Positions 1-12,159 of a stretch of DNA of 64,000 nucleotides are shown here, piece by piece. Below the pieces are notes generated by a model that was not told the origin of the DNA, searched no databases, and saw nothing but the letters and a program-made list of their open reading frames with translations. The stretch covers positions 10,720,356 to 10,784,355 of the forward strand of contig NC_069136.1 of assembly GCF_026914265.1 (NCBI RefSeq). The letters run 5' to 3'. Within the stretch, counting starts at the first letter, position 1. Each line of letters starts with the position of its first letter. The position numbers and the translations under genes were made by a program. This DNA is from Mya arenaria. Its lineage: Eukaryota; Mollusca; Bivalvia; Myida; Myidae.

Positions 1-123
1 TGAAATTATGCTTTATCCATAGGTTGATAAACAAATGCATTATCAGACGACAATAGCGGCGCATTTAGGCAAAGTTTTTGTTTCGCCTGACGGCAGTTAC
101 CCTCTTCAAGTGAGAGTTGTAAA

Positions 124-3100
124 ATGGATTGCTTTACAATGCGGATGGTCGTTCTTTGTGCTGTGTTACTTCTGTCGTGCACGCCTTCATGCCACCCATA
201 TACGGCTGATCAAGTGTATACAGTCCTTTCTAGTCGACTAACAAATGTCGAGATCAATGTTCAAGTTAACAACGATAAGTTAAAAGATTTTGAAGAAACG
301 CAGGGAAATCCATCTACATCGGGACATCATCTCGAATTGCCAGAAATCTCTCAGAAGATAGAACAGAACCTGGCAAAGAATGTTCAACAGAGAACCCGAG
401 GTTTGTCTCGTGCCTTCGCAAAAGAGAAGAGATACCTCCAGGATTTCATAGAGTCTGCAAGGTTAGAATGCCAAGCAGATATAAAGAATCAAATGAAGAC
501 TTTGGAGAAGAGTCTTAGCGAAAATGTACAAGCTAGTGTTGCTGATATTAAACGTATGTTGCATGGTGCTGAGTCAAAAACTAATACGAACATTTCTGAG
601 TTACACACTTCACTAAACAAACAGCAAAGAGATATTGATAAGCTGGCCACACAAGAGAACAGTGTAAACCAAACTCTTCACACAATCATAGAATTGTCCA
701 GTAGGATAGAATCTCGACTTACAGCAATTGAAAACAAAGGTCTTGACACAATAACAGAATTGACCAGTAGGATGGAAACTCGACTCACATCAATGCAAAA
801 TGAGTTGGATCAAGTCAAAAAAGTAAGTATTTAAAAAATGATATTATGGAGGTTTTGGAACCTCAATTGACGTGAACGTGTAAAATATAGCAGCTTCTGA
901 GTGCATCATTATTTCGGAAGATGTGCAAGTTTAAATCTTGTAGTCAATTTTAAGGTCACATTCAGAAATAGGTACTGTAACTTGTAAAAGGCGAAAGGGG
1001 AATGGCTTCTACAATATCACTGGAAAGTGTTAATGGGGGAGTCGGTGAACCTTACGGTACACCAGTGATGACATATTTCGCAAACGACTTTCAAGGTCAC
1101 GTTCAGCTTTAACGTTGCTTGAAATCCATTCTAAGACTTCATAAATTCAACAAGGAGGTCTGCTAAGTCAACCAGAAGCAGCAATGTTGCTACTTTATTG
1201 ATGACAAAGACCAATATTTCATGTTATTCAAAGGCAATATATTTTAATTGGAAATATAGTTTGGTGGTTTGAACATCGAGCAAAACAATTTTGTCATTGA
1301 GTCGGTAATTTCATTGGCATAAATGCCCTTCCCAAAACTTGGTTTTCATATGTATTGTTGATTTACACTGATTATGAATGTGTTTGTATGATTTTCATCA
1401 ATTCATATCAAACTTATACAATTTTCTTTTTTTTAATATAAGTTGATCGATATTGTGACTCGTTTCAAAAATTTGCTTTTCAACACGCATAATCGAGATC
1501 CATCAAACGGGTAATATATGTTGTTGTTCTGGTCTTTTATTCTGCAAGAAGAAATGCCATTTGTGATAACACGAGCCATTCAACGGCAAACATGTGTCAG
1601 CATATGGTAAAAATGCCTTGTATTTGCAAGGAGACATGCAGAATACATCCCTTTACCATACACTGACATATGTGTGCCGTTGAACGGCTCGTGTTGTCAC
1701 AAATGACGTTTCACCTTGCAGAATTAAAGACTTCTTCAGAAGGATGGTGCCTTCTTACGGCTCGTGTTATTACAAATACATTTCTCCCTGCAGAATTCAA
1801 GACATTCACACCGTGCCCTGACGGATGGGTGCCGTTTAAAGGTTCTTGCTATTACTTCAACACAAATAGAGCCAACTACGACAGTGCCAAGGTACCTTAG
1901 CGTACAACAAGCGAACATTGACAATGTCCCAATTTTAAATTTTCAAATAAACATTTCGTTCAGCAACGGTTTGTAATGGATATAATTAGAATTAACTTAC
2001 TAAAAGTCAGATCTAATAAATTCATATCACAGACATTTTGGTGTGTTTATTTTTATAAATAAAATAACATTTGAATATAAAAAGTTTTGAAAAGTATCGC
2101 AAACATGAAATCTGTAAGAACCCGGATGTATGAATTTGCCGAATTCATTAAAAACTTCTATAAAATTAATAAAACGGGCTTTAGCGACATTTCAGCATAC
2201 AGTTGCCAATTTTTTACTGGTTTTGAGAAATTTAGATATCTTAAAGTTGACTTAATCTTTGAACACTTGCATATTTAACCCTCTTTCAGCGCAACTGCCA
2301 AGGTAATGGTGCAAATCTTGTTCATGTAAACGATGCTGAAGAAAACAACTTTAATAACTAATATGGTCTTGTGCTCGACTTCTTTCTTTTTTTCATTAAT
2401 AATTATGAATTAATAATACTAATTAACTTATGCAGTGTATTCAAACATATGTTGGCCTAAAGTAGACAAATCGACATTGTACCGACTAAATTCGTAAGTG
2501 CATTTATGCGTAATTTCTCTACACTATTGACAAAATGTGTTAGTGCATTTATGCGTAATTTCTCTACACTATTGACTAAATGCGTAAGTGCATTTATGCG
2601 TAATTTTCTCTACACTATTGTCTAAATGCGTAAGTGCATTTATGCGTTATTTTCTCTACACTATTGACTTAAAAGCTCATTTTTGACATTTTTAGTAGGC
2701 CGTGGAACATAAAATATATTCTGCCGGAAAAGATGATCAACCGACTAGTTAACAACCTTCTCACCGTCCGACCGTCTGCCATTTGAGAAATGCCCGAAAA
2801 GTTGCCTTCGGGTGATCTTAAGTTGTATCAATCCTGCAATGAGTGTAGCTTTTGGATAACAAAATGGATTTGTTTTATTTTATGTTTCAGGAAATGACTT
2901 ATGGTGGATTGGTTTGAAATGGTTAGAATCAAGGGGTTGGATATGGGTGGATGACGATTCAAGTCATGGACAGTTTACAGGTAAACTTCGCAATATCGAC
3001 TTGCAAATGTTTATATCGATAAAACAAAAACTTATTGTTATAGAAATACAGCTTTGACTTCCGTGACTGTGTTCTTTCATTTCTGGTTTCCTTTTTTAAA

Positions 3101-4987
3101 TACACTTTTCTCATGTACGAGGGATGATCCAAAATAAACAGGATTTTTCTCGTATAAAAACTATGGTTTAATAATATACACAGAAATACATTAATAAGAC
3201 GCGGATAATATTAGCTACAAACACTGAAAATTTTATGGCAATAATATGTACGGTGTAAAGGTTACAGGGGTCTGAACAGGGTCACTAACGCAGACCCGGT
3301 ACACGTCAAACTAGTGCTTTTCAAAATACTCGCCGGCACAGGAAATTCCGGCACAATGAAAACACCGTTCGTTGCGATAAACCCATTGGTGTCGGAATAC
3401 CTCTCTATATCACTAGGAGCCATAACCTCATAATAGAACCAAAGCCACGCTTTGTCAGTCGCTATCATTCTATTCAGAAATGCATCGCCCTCCCGCTTTA
3501 ACCCCTGAAAGGAAAGCCCTTGAATCAGAAATAAGAAATAATATTTTATATCGTACTACTAATGCACACACCTTTGACATTTGTAGATTCTCGTTAGGTG
3601 TTCTATGAATTGTTCCGTAGCCGACACCGATCAACTCTGATAGCGTCCCGCTGCCGATTGTATAGCAGTTGATTATTCTTTGGCTTGGTCAAAGTCGGCC
3701 GAAAAGTTTATTTTTTGGTCTATAATTATCCAATAATAAAGCAATCAAATAATTTTAATGTGCAAACTAGACGAAAGATAACCTCTACTTGGCGCGTTTA
3801 CGCCCTTTCGCCACGCAAACGAGAAAACAAGAAATGGCAGAAATCAGCTACCATTGATTAAATAGTATACATCATAAAACTCAAGAAAGCGGTTGCTGTT
3901 TTTGTTGTTGTTGAGTTTATGCAGTCCGTGCCCTCCAAAAAAACTAGATAAATTGTCTAATTTGTTTTCACATACAAATATAAATATCATATGTTTCCTT
4001 GCTTGTTTAAGGTGTTATTCGTACAGCTATTTTAAACCATGTATAAGTTTAGCCATCACTCCATCCCGTATTCCAAAATTACTTATTTTATTTACTTTTT
4101 ACCTTAAAACCCTAACCATTGTAATATAAAACCAATCCATATAAAGAGTTACAGAAAAAATAATAATATCTTTAAAGAGATGTTCAGGTATTGATAATTT
4201 TAACGTTATGGAAAATATGAGCTTAAAATATATTTTATCAATTGTATTAAAGTCTTCAAAAGTTAAAATAAGTATATGTTAGAGTGAGGAGCGCAGTGAA
4301 GTCTTACCGATCTAGTGTTTGTCCCTCCCAAATTGCATCAGCTTTAAACTAAGGCATGTGCGTGTCAAAAATACCTAACATTCATGGCATGGCGGGGCAA
4401 TGCGATAGCGTTTACACTGAAATTGCGCATTTGCTTATGCAGACAGTAGGCGTGGATATGTGCGCAGTTATCGCAAATTTACTTTTTCACGAAGAGTAAC
4501 GATTCTTCACAAATAAAGACTAAACATTTTAAAAAGCAAGCGCCCCTGGGTGGCTGAAAATGTAGGGCAAGCACTAAGATACCTTATGCAGATGATATTT
4601 TATAAATGTGACACAAGAGGGTTTAGTTAACCGAAATAGTAATAAATACTAATAAAAAACTGAATGATTGTACACTTAAATTGAAACATTCTGTAAATAT
4701 ATGAGAATTCTTTATTGGTAACTATTTGTTTGTTTGTTTGTTCTAATAAATGATTGAACTAACTCAAATCCAATATTTTTGGAAATAATGTGACCGACAT
4801 CAAATCTGTTACAGACCCCCTTTGAAGTTTTTGTTTCTATTTTTATTTTCTAGATTGGAATCCAGGAGAGCCTAGTTCGTATTTTGAGCAGTGTGCAGAA
4901 CTTCACAGTCATTTAGGATACACTTGGAACGATAATACATGCACTAACAAGTTCGCTTCAATATGTGAGATCAAAGCTGATGGTTAA
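124..4987 (+). CDS. secreted C-type lectin domain protein, possibly a decaying gene
   Basis: Proposed exons are 124-822, 1802-1891, 2290-about 2358, 2891-2980 and 4854-4987. Exon 1 starts at the first ATG and encodes a hydrophobic signal peptide (about residues 1-25) and a long, polar, heptad-like coiled coil that could trimerise the lectin. It ends at a consensus donor (gtaagt at 823). Later exons spell a long-form C-type lectin fold: CPDGW and GSCYYF, then NCQGNGANLVHVNDAEENNF, then WWIGLKW, then WNPGEPSS, WND and a final ICE. The sugar-site triad reads EPS, where classical mannose binders have EPN and galactose binders QPD, so specificity cannot be assigned. Exons 1, 2, 4 and 5 join in phase. 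Exon 3, read in phase, reaches TAA at 2359-2361 with no usable phase-1 donor at its end, although exon 4 needs one. Either a short stretch was lost (pseudogene) or a micro-exon or variant is hidden. Lectin identity is firm; gene integrity is not. Confidence 0.62.
1541..1722. repeat. fold-back inverted repeat in lectin intron 1
   Basis: Arms 1541-1612 and 1651-1722 are about 72 bases each and nearly complementary, separated by a 38-base loop. The right arm is copied again, diverged, at about 1758-1802, where it supplies the splice acceptor region of lectin exon 2. No coding capacity is visible. It could be a small MITE or a local inverted duplication. Confidence 0.75.
2484..2665. repeat. 45-46 bp tandem repeat, four copies
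   Basis: Four head-to-tail units begin GACTAAAT or close variants and end CTCTACACTATT. They lie in the lectin intron between exons 3 and 4, shortly after the disrupted exon 3. Units differ by a few substitutions and a one-base indel. Confidence 0.85.
3118..3560 (-). mobile_element. mariner-family transposon relic
   Basis: The left end has TA at 3116-3117 followed by CGAGGGATGATCCAAAATAA, a typical mariner terminal repeat. On the minus strand the reading frame around 3400-3520 gives REGDAFLNRMIATDKAWLW, which matches the region of a mariner transposase around its first catalytic Asp. The rest of the frame decays, and I cannot find a matching right terminal repeat, so the right boundary is approximate. 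It is a dead fragment in the lectin intron between exons 4 and 5. The terminal sequence resembles that of the element at 33,941-35,153. Confidence 0.6.
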
Positions 4988-7900
4988 AAACGGAACACTT
5001 AATATTTGTAAAAATGAAACATAATGCAGGTATATTCTGCAAATTCAATGACGATTCAATGCATTCGGTTGAATCTGAAAAAAACTAGCGGTTCTTCCGT
5101 CAGTTATATCGTAAAAGCTTAAAGGCAAAATAAAGGTCCAAGGATGGCGGTCTCATCAGGTTTGCAATAAAACGGCCGTTGAGTATCGTCCGATGTATAA
5201 ATATTATGTCAGGTATTCCTCCAATAAGCCCCCCCCCCCATACACACACACCCACCTCTGCGCCGGATGTAGGAAAAGCACTCACTTATGCATTAGGATT
5301 TTTTCACTTTCGAAAATCTATTTTTTCGTCAAGCTTCAGTCTGAGACCTTAACACCAGAAATCCTATAAAATGTGAAATAAAAACACCCAAGAAAATTAA
5401 CCCTCTTCGTTGTTCTTTTTAATCTAATAGAAACATTAAAGCCTTATTTAGATATAAAAGTGAGTATATAACTATGATAGAGTCACATATAATGTCTGAT
5501 AAATTCCAGAGGGCCACACCATCCTTTATTAAAAAGAAATGTAAGGGAAATCCCAACGAAAATCCAAACTGGTCCAGTGACTTACCATATGCTAATGAAG
5601 CAGATAAGAGGGGATAACATCAATGTTCTTAAGTGGCAGATAGGTACTCGCTCATGTTTTTGTAAAATGCACTTTTTGTGTATGCCGAAATAAAGTTTGG
5701 TAAATCATTAGAAGTGTTAAAACTAAGATACTAAAAGCTGGAACCATTAAGCAAATTTTGAAGACCACAATTTCCATGCCTTGTTGTTGCGTGATTGGTT
5801 GATTTACATTATCACGTGACGCTATGAAAATATGCTGAAGATGTTAAAATATCGCCAACTAATTTTTTTTTATACTATAACTATTTTTTTCTGCAATTTC
5901 GATTTTATAGAGTAAAATAATGAAAGAGTAAGTGTTTTCACTATATTATCAGGAAAAATGTTTAATCCAAAAACTTCGTTAAAAAATGCAGATCATTAGT
6001 GTTTAAAGCTACCTAGAAATTTCGGTGTTCAGAAAGTCACGTGATATGAAAATTTCGTAATGACGCCCAGTTGTGCGCGGTTCATTTAGATTTTTCTTGG
6101 ATTATACTTTAGGTTTTGATGCATTTTATTATTAAATTATTATTTTTTTAATCATCCTGGGGGGGGGGGTAAAAAAGGTGAAGAGAAGCCATTGGATATA
6201 CATACAAAAAAATCACTAAAACGTAATGGGACTTTAAAGCGCTAACAAACAAATGTTATTACTTTTCATGTCAATCTCAATAACACTGGATGAAAATAGC
6301 ACGATGTAGCCTGAAATATGATCATTATTAATATTGCAAAACAATATTCAAAATATTGTTAGACCATTCGTTTCAAAACATGTCCGTCCTGGTACTCCAA
6401 AAGATTCCGATATCAAATGGACTAACACTACTTCGGTAAATAGGCAAAAATCCTTGCCTTGCATGTGTTCGGTAAACATAAACTCTTTAAACATGAAAAT
6501 GACGTGCTAAAGCCAAACCGAAATACGCTGTGTTTGCGGTATACCTTAAGTTATATGACATTTGCATTATATTTCTTTCCCTAAATTAAAGACCTAGAAC
6601 CAAAACACTTCGCTTTTGTTTACTTGGTCTACGCTCGGCTATATATTTCGGGTATACATTTCATAGCAACTGAAACACCTTCACCATCTTCCATCAAAAA
6701 GCTCGTATGTATGCCGGTACATAAGTAGAAGTAGTTCGTAATTTTTTAAATACAAGTATTTATCAATCGTAGTGTTTAACTTGTTTTTTGCATTACTAAG
6801 TTCAAACTGCTAGCGAAGTGTAATATTGCATAAATAATTAAGATTAAGGAGTAAAATCCTAAGGATTAACTGCCAATTTGAAATTTCTGCGAGTTCTGCT
6901 TGCAGCGTAGCTAAAGTCTGTTAAGAATATCACTTCAACAAATGCTTACAGTTCACAATTAGTGGGATTTTGCTGGTCACATTTATACCAACCTAAATAC
7001 CACTGCAACGTTTTTGCATATAAAAAACTTATGTTGAATGTATTAACTGTTGATATTGTGCTAGTCAATGCACAAGTAAAGATATAGCCACTTTCCTCGA
7101 ATTTCAAAAGGTCCTGATTCAAACAAAGACAACAACGTTCTGAACAACTGATACTTTCTTTATGGCAATGAGCGTATCTAAAAGTTTTTACCTCGGAATA
7201 CACACATTGATATCGCCATAGACCTTCTGTTGTCTGTTTGTAAGCAAGGAAAAGTTGACAGCAAAATTGCCCTTGTACAAATAAATATGCTGAGACTGGA
7301 CCTTGGAATTCCCTAGGACTAATTTGAAAAGTTAAAATATGTTACTAAACTGAGATACAGAGTATTTTATATTTTATTAAAGTGTTTCAGTGGTATTACC
7401 TATTTTTTCTGTGTTTTTTTAACCGAATTATTTACATCCTTTTACAAATAAAATATGGCTTAAATGGCATGCACAGCATGCTTAGACATTTGTCCACAGT
7501 AACAATAACATCTCTTCAGTTGTATTACATACTTAATGAAGGAAGTTAATGCCCCTCTCTTATCTTATCTCTTATCTTATCTTATTTAAACCACAGTTAA
7601 CTCCTGTTCAGCTGACCGTTTCAATGCGGTAAACCAATCATTCATCAATAATTTTGAATCGCAATTGTAGAGTCTGTCTTTTTGTGATTTTGTGTGGCTC
7701 GTTTACTTCGCCAAATCTATGCTACTTGTCTTGTTACAGCAGTTTACGTAATTGTTTTTGTATTATGAGACAAGTATTATAAAGCCAAACAGACAATCAA
7801 CATAATACGCAAAAAGACAGCAAACACATTTCAAGTAATTATTAACATTTTTTCTCTTTAAATGTTTGCAATAGGTTGTGATGATATGTTCTATTTCCCC

Positions 7901-10002
7901 TTGGCCCCATTAATTGTTTTGATATATGCGCATGATGCATTTATGTCTTTTATGAAAATATCAAATTCTTAATGTCCATACATAAAACTGTTGCATTAGC
8001 ATTGTCCTTACTTTTGCTTTAAATATTTTCTTATATTAATAATTGGAACCGATGAACTACGTGTAAAAGTTTTAGACGTTCGAATTGGGAAAAAAATATC
8101 AGCAAAATCAATATTTTAACACGGTTTTCGCGAAAGCATTTATGCAGAGGAAAAAAATCAGGAAAATCATTTAATTGCTGCGGGATACACGTACAATGTA
8201 ATCAAGCAACAACTATTTACAAACAACGAATCAACGAATGAAAAACCGACGTTCGCCCGACGTCAAAATGTTTTTTGTGTCTACCTTCGGGAAGTTCTGA
8301 CATTCAAAACATCCCAAATGACAAGAACACAGTAAGAAATAGAAATGAGTTTACCAGTATACATAGAAGTATTAATAAAATATGCCCCTTTATCTATATA
8401 ATATCGAAATTGTATTTGTAATATATATATTTGTAGTTCCCAGATAATGAATGCGTTTGTATTGATATGCTTCATTTAAATCAGTTTAATTACAGGCGTT
8501 CGTGTTTATTATGAGCCATTGTAAATTACGTTTTAGAAATTGCTTTAGTATATATGAATAATAAAATATAAACTAATGTGTATTCTATATGATAACGTCC
8601 GGGTGCGGTAGGGGCTAACCGTGACGTGTCTCTGTGTTTTGGACATCTTTTCGTTTATTTTGGTGGCCTAGCCAGACCCTCCGATTGATAGACATGTCCT
8701 CGTGTCATTTTGTTGAACGAGATATTTTCAAGATGTCGTCGGCGACGGTTTGCCGACACTGACTTTGAATTGCAATGTTCTTATAGACATATGCATTAAC
8801 TTTGACATAAAGTAAGTCATCACATTTTTAGTTTGAAATTAATGTTATATGTAATTGTGTATGAATAAGGTATTACAGTAGAACAAAGATATTTATATGA
8901 TGCATAAACGACAGTATCTGTGGGCGGTGGTGAAAAGGGTATTTTATGATATTCATAATAATTAATTATCTTCCTCCCATGCCCAATACATATGAATTTT
9001 TAAGTCAGTGAAATATAATAAATGAGCCAAAAACTGCACTAACATGAAAGTGATTAGATGCTCAAAGACTTCAGCAAAAACAATGCTTAATATTTTAAAA
9101 TGTTTACGAGAATCCCATATTTCACCCTATTTTGACGTGGTAATGAATTACAAAAAAAGTTCATTGCACCTTATAATCATATATATGGTTTCGTGTTTCT
9201 GCACCCAAATCTTTCGAGTTTATTTGATTTACATGCTCTCTTTAAACCGCCGGAAAACAAATAATAAAGCGTTGTAACGACGTTGTATGAAGGTTGTGTA
9301 TTGGTTGCCAAAGTAACGTTATTGCATGCATAACGTTCAGACTATATGTATATTTCGCATGAGGCAAAAATCCGACCCAGGGCACGTGCGGAAATCGGTA
9401 ACAAGGCTGGCCGAGTTACCGGCCACTTGCCTGAGTGTCCTTTTTCTTGCATATGATGAAGTTGAAGTATTGTTTAGATAGACTATTAAACTGCGCGTTC
9501 AAATTTGTTTTTGACACCAACCTAGTTATTTTAAGTGAACGTCAAATAGTTCCCGAATGACGTCGCCGTTTTGAAGTTTTCATATAATTTTGTATTAATA
9601 TTTTTGTTGATGTACATTGTTCTGACTCTGCTCTTCTAAATCGTTATATTTTTGATCAAGTATCATTATCCATTAAAATAGCATTCTGAAATGGCACGTG
9701 TGAGTTACCTAACCCGGGTAGGACAAAACTTTCCAGGACCGGTAAAAACTTTGAAACGCATGACTGTTGTGCAAGAAAACATTAGTGTAAGTTTGTAAAC
9801 TTTTTTACAAAAAAAATACGTTTCTACAACGTTGTCAACGTTATGTGTTTGCTTGGTCGGACAGATTTAAGTCAGCAATTACCAATTCGCATTGCCACCT
9901 TTTTAGCATATCGTAAAGTTAGCCCAAAACTATTCGAAAACATCACATTCTAACATATAATAAATTGTACATTTGAAGACCCTGCAAAATAATTGTCCTT
10001 TC
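4988..10002. other. gene-poor AT-rich spacer
   Basis: No supported gene. The small ORFs here are short, low in complexity and lack recognisable motifs. The stretch holds a C-run (about 5229-5239), a G-run (about 6160-6170) and a short TCTTATCTTAT microsatellite (7556-7590). Two palindromic E-boxes, TCACGTGA-like, lie near 5813 and 6039 but are far from any promoter that I can identify. Confidence 0.5.
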
Positions 10003-10189
10003 TGTTATGTTATGAAGAACGACTGCATGTGTTCTAACTATTTATTATTGATACATATGATATTGGTGAGGATGGTACAGCTCTGACTGCTAGAGATAAA
10101 CTGCCCGCCTGTGTTGGCTGGCTGGCCTTATCATACAAGGTGAACTATAAATAGCGGGAGGAATTAATTCATTGCCGTATAATGTTACA
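10003..10189 (-). repeat. 3' LTR (left side of element)
   Basis: 187 bases, beginning TGTTATG and ending GTTACA on the plus strand. Because the element is on the minus strand, this is its 3' LTR. It differs from the right LTR by a 4-base deletion near the outer end and one A/G change near 10149. Confidence 0.95.
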
Positions 10190-10201
10190 TCTCCCTTCTT
10201 T
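10190..10201 (-). promoter_or_regulatory. polypurine tract
   Basis: Read on the minus strand, AAAGAAGGGAGA lies immediately before the 3' LTR. This is the expected position for the primer of plus-strand DNA synthesis. Confidence 0.75.
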
Positions 10202-10417
10202 ACAAACAAAAGATATTATCAATAAATATATATGTGATTTGATATCAAATTATTTATATTTATTTATAGAGGAAAAGAGAAGGAGTTATTCAATGTTAGG
10301 GTTATAATAGCAGGATTTGAATTTCATCGGAAATTTATTAAAGGTTGTCAGACTAATTTAAACATCAAACAACTAATTTAGATAAGTGATTCAATCAGCT
10401 TACAAGCGAAATGAACA

Positions 10418-12157
10418 TCACATGGATTCAATTACTTTTGGTTTTACGGCCCTTCCTGACCTGGTCACGTACAGATTGTGATTGATACATGGAGAGGAAG
10501 TACTGCCAATTAGAGGGCTTTCCGAATCTTTGATGTCAGACTGGGTAGGTGTTTGACCTAAAGGCATTTCCTGTATTTCTGGCTCTGCAAATTGACCATG
10601 GCAGGGCTCATTGGTCTTTAATAGATCCCGCCTATTTCGTGTGTACATAGACCCATCTGGGCACTGAACAGTGTATGATCTTTCATTTAACTTGTCAACT
10701 ACAGTGGCTGGTATCCAAGTTTTATTTAATTGTTGGATCATTGTATTTTCTCCATATGTTAAGGGTTCTAGTGACCTTGCTTGTCTGTCATAATATTTCT
10801 TCCCCTTCTGTTTGCTATCTTGAATACCCTGCCTGACTAAATTAGGAGATATCACCTTGGGCATCAGATTTTCCTTAGATGTTGGGAGGATAGAGCGCAA
10901 TTGTCTGCCCATGTTTAACTGCGCAGGGGAATACCCTGACTCAAGAGGGGTGGTCCGGTATTCTAATATGCCAATAAAAGGATCACGCCCAGCGTCTTTA
11001 GCCTTTGTAAGGAGTTTCTTACAAACTGACACATATTTCTCAGCTAGACCGTTTGATTGACTGTGGTAGGGACTAATTGTCTGGTGATTGAAATCCCATT
11101 CTTTTGCAAAATCAGCGAACTCCTGAGAGATATAACAGGGACCACCATCAGATATAACCTTCTCACTAATTCCCCATCTGGCCATTATGCCTTTCATTCT
11201 GTTTATGACCGTGGTGCTTTTCATATTGGGCAATTCCTTGACCTCAAAATACCTGCTATAGTAATCCACTATCAGAAGATAGTTCCTGTTTTCCCAGGTG
11301 AATAGATCAGTGCCTATAATTTGCCATGGATAATCAGGAATCTCAAGGGGAATTAATGGCTCTTTTGGGTTTGAGTTTCTGTGTTTTAAACAGGTGTTGC
11401 ATTTTAACACGAGATTGGTAATATCAGCTGATATTCCTGGCCAAAACATAACATCCCGGGCCCTTCTGAGACATTTCTCAACTCCCATGTGACCTGTGTG
11501 AATGAGTTCAAGCATCTGAGACTGCATTGATTTGGGGATGATTATTTTATTTCCTTTCATGACTAACCCATCAATAGAAGTTAACTCATCACGAAAATTC
11601 CAGAAGGGCAATATCTGGGACGGACACATTTTTCTAGAGGTTGGCCAACCTTGAAGTATAGTCTGTTTCAACAATACTAAAGTCTCATCTTGACTTGTTT
11701 TGTCCTTCAATTCATTCAATTTTCTGTCAGATACAGGTAAATGAGACATAACCATGTGTACCTGCATGTCCATGCCTTGTGACAATTCAGGGAACGTTTC
11801 ATTTAGAAAGTTCCTACTCAGTGTGTCTGCAACTGGTACTTGTTTGGATGGATAATGTTTGATGTCAAGATCATATTTCTGTAGCTGTAGTAGCATACGC
11901 TGCAATCGTGCAGGAGCTGTGTTTATTGATTTTTTGAAAATAGAAACTAACGGCAAATGATCAGTTTGCACGTTGACTTTGTGACCATAAACAAAATGGT
12001 GGAACCGCTTGCAGCCGAACAAAATAGCAAACATTTCCTTCTCAATTTGTGCGTAATTGACCTCAGTTTGTGTGAGTGATTTTGATGCATATGCAAGTGG
12101 CTTCCCGTCTTGCATTATTGTTGCTCCGAGACCAAACTTGGAGGCATCAACTTGCAA
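10418..12157 (-). pseudogene. pol: pol 3' part: RNase H and integrase
   Basis: 579 codons follow the frameshift. RNase H comes first, with its acidic residues in VDAS (near residue 3), IEKEM and TDH. Integrase follows: a zinc-binding HTGH...CNTC, then a DD35E core with Asp in GTDLF (about residue 282), Asp in SDGG (about 337) and Glu in GLAEK (35 residues later). The C-terminal part resembles the DNA-binding tail of Gypsy integrases. All catalytic residues seem present. The frame lacks its own start and would normally be made as the end of a Gag-Pol polyprotein, so it is listed as a broken piece. Its frame differs from that of the upstream ORF by one base. Confidence 0.9.
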
Positions 12158-12159
12158 TG

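Noticed and set aside
3893..4129. Small hydrophobic ORF in the lectin intron
   Set aside because: AT-rich sequence produces hydrophobic codons by chance; no homologous motif or exon signal is present.
5810..6050. CLEAR-type TCACGTGA sites as control elements of LAMP-a
   Set aside because: They lie over 9 kb upstream with a retrotransposon in between, and no evidence links them to the gene.
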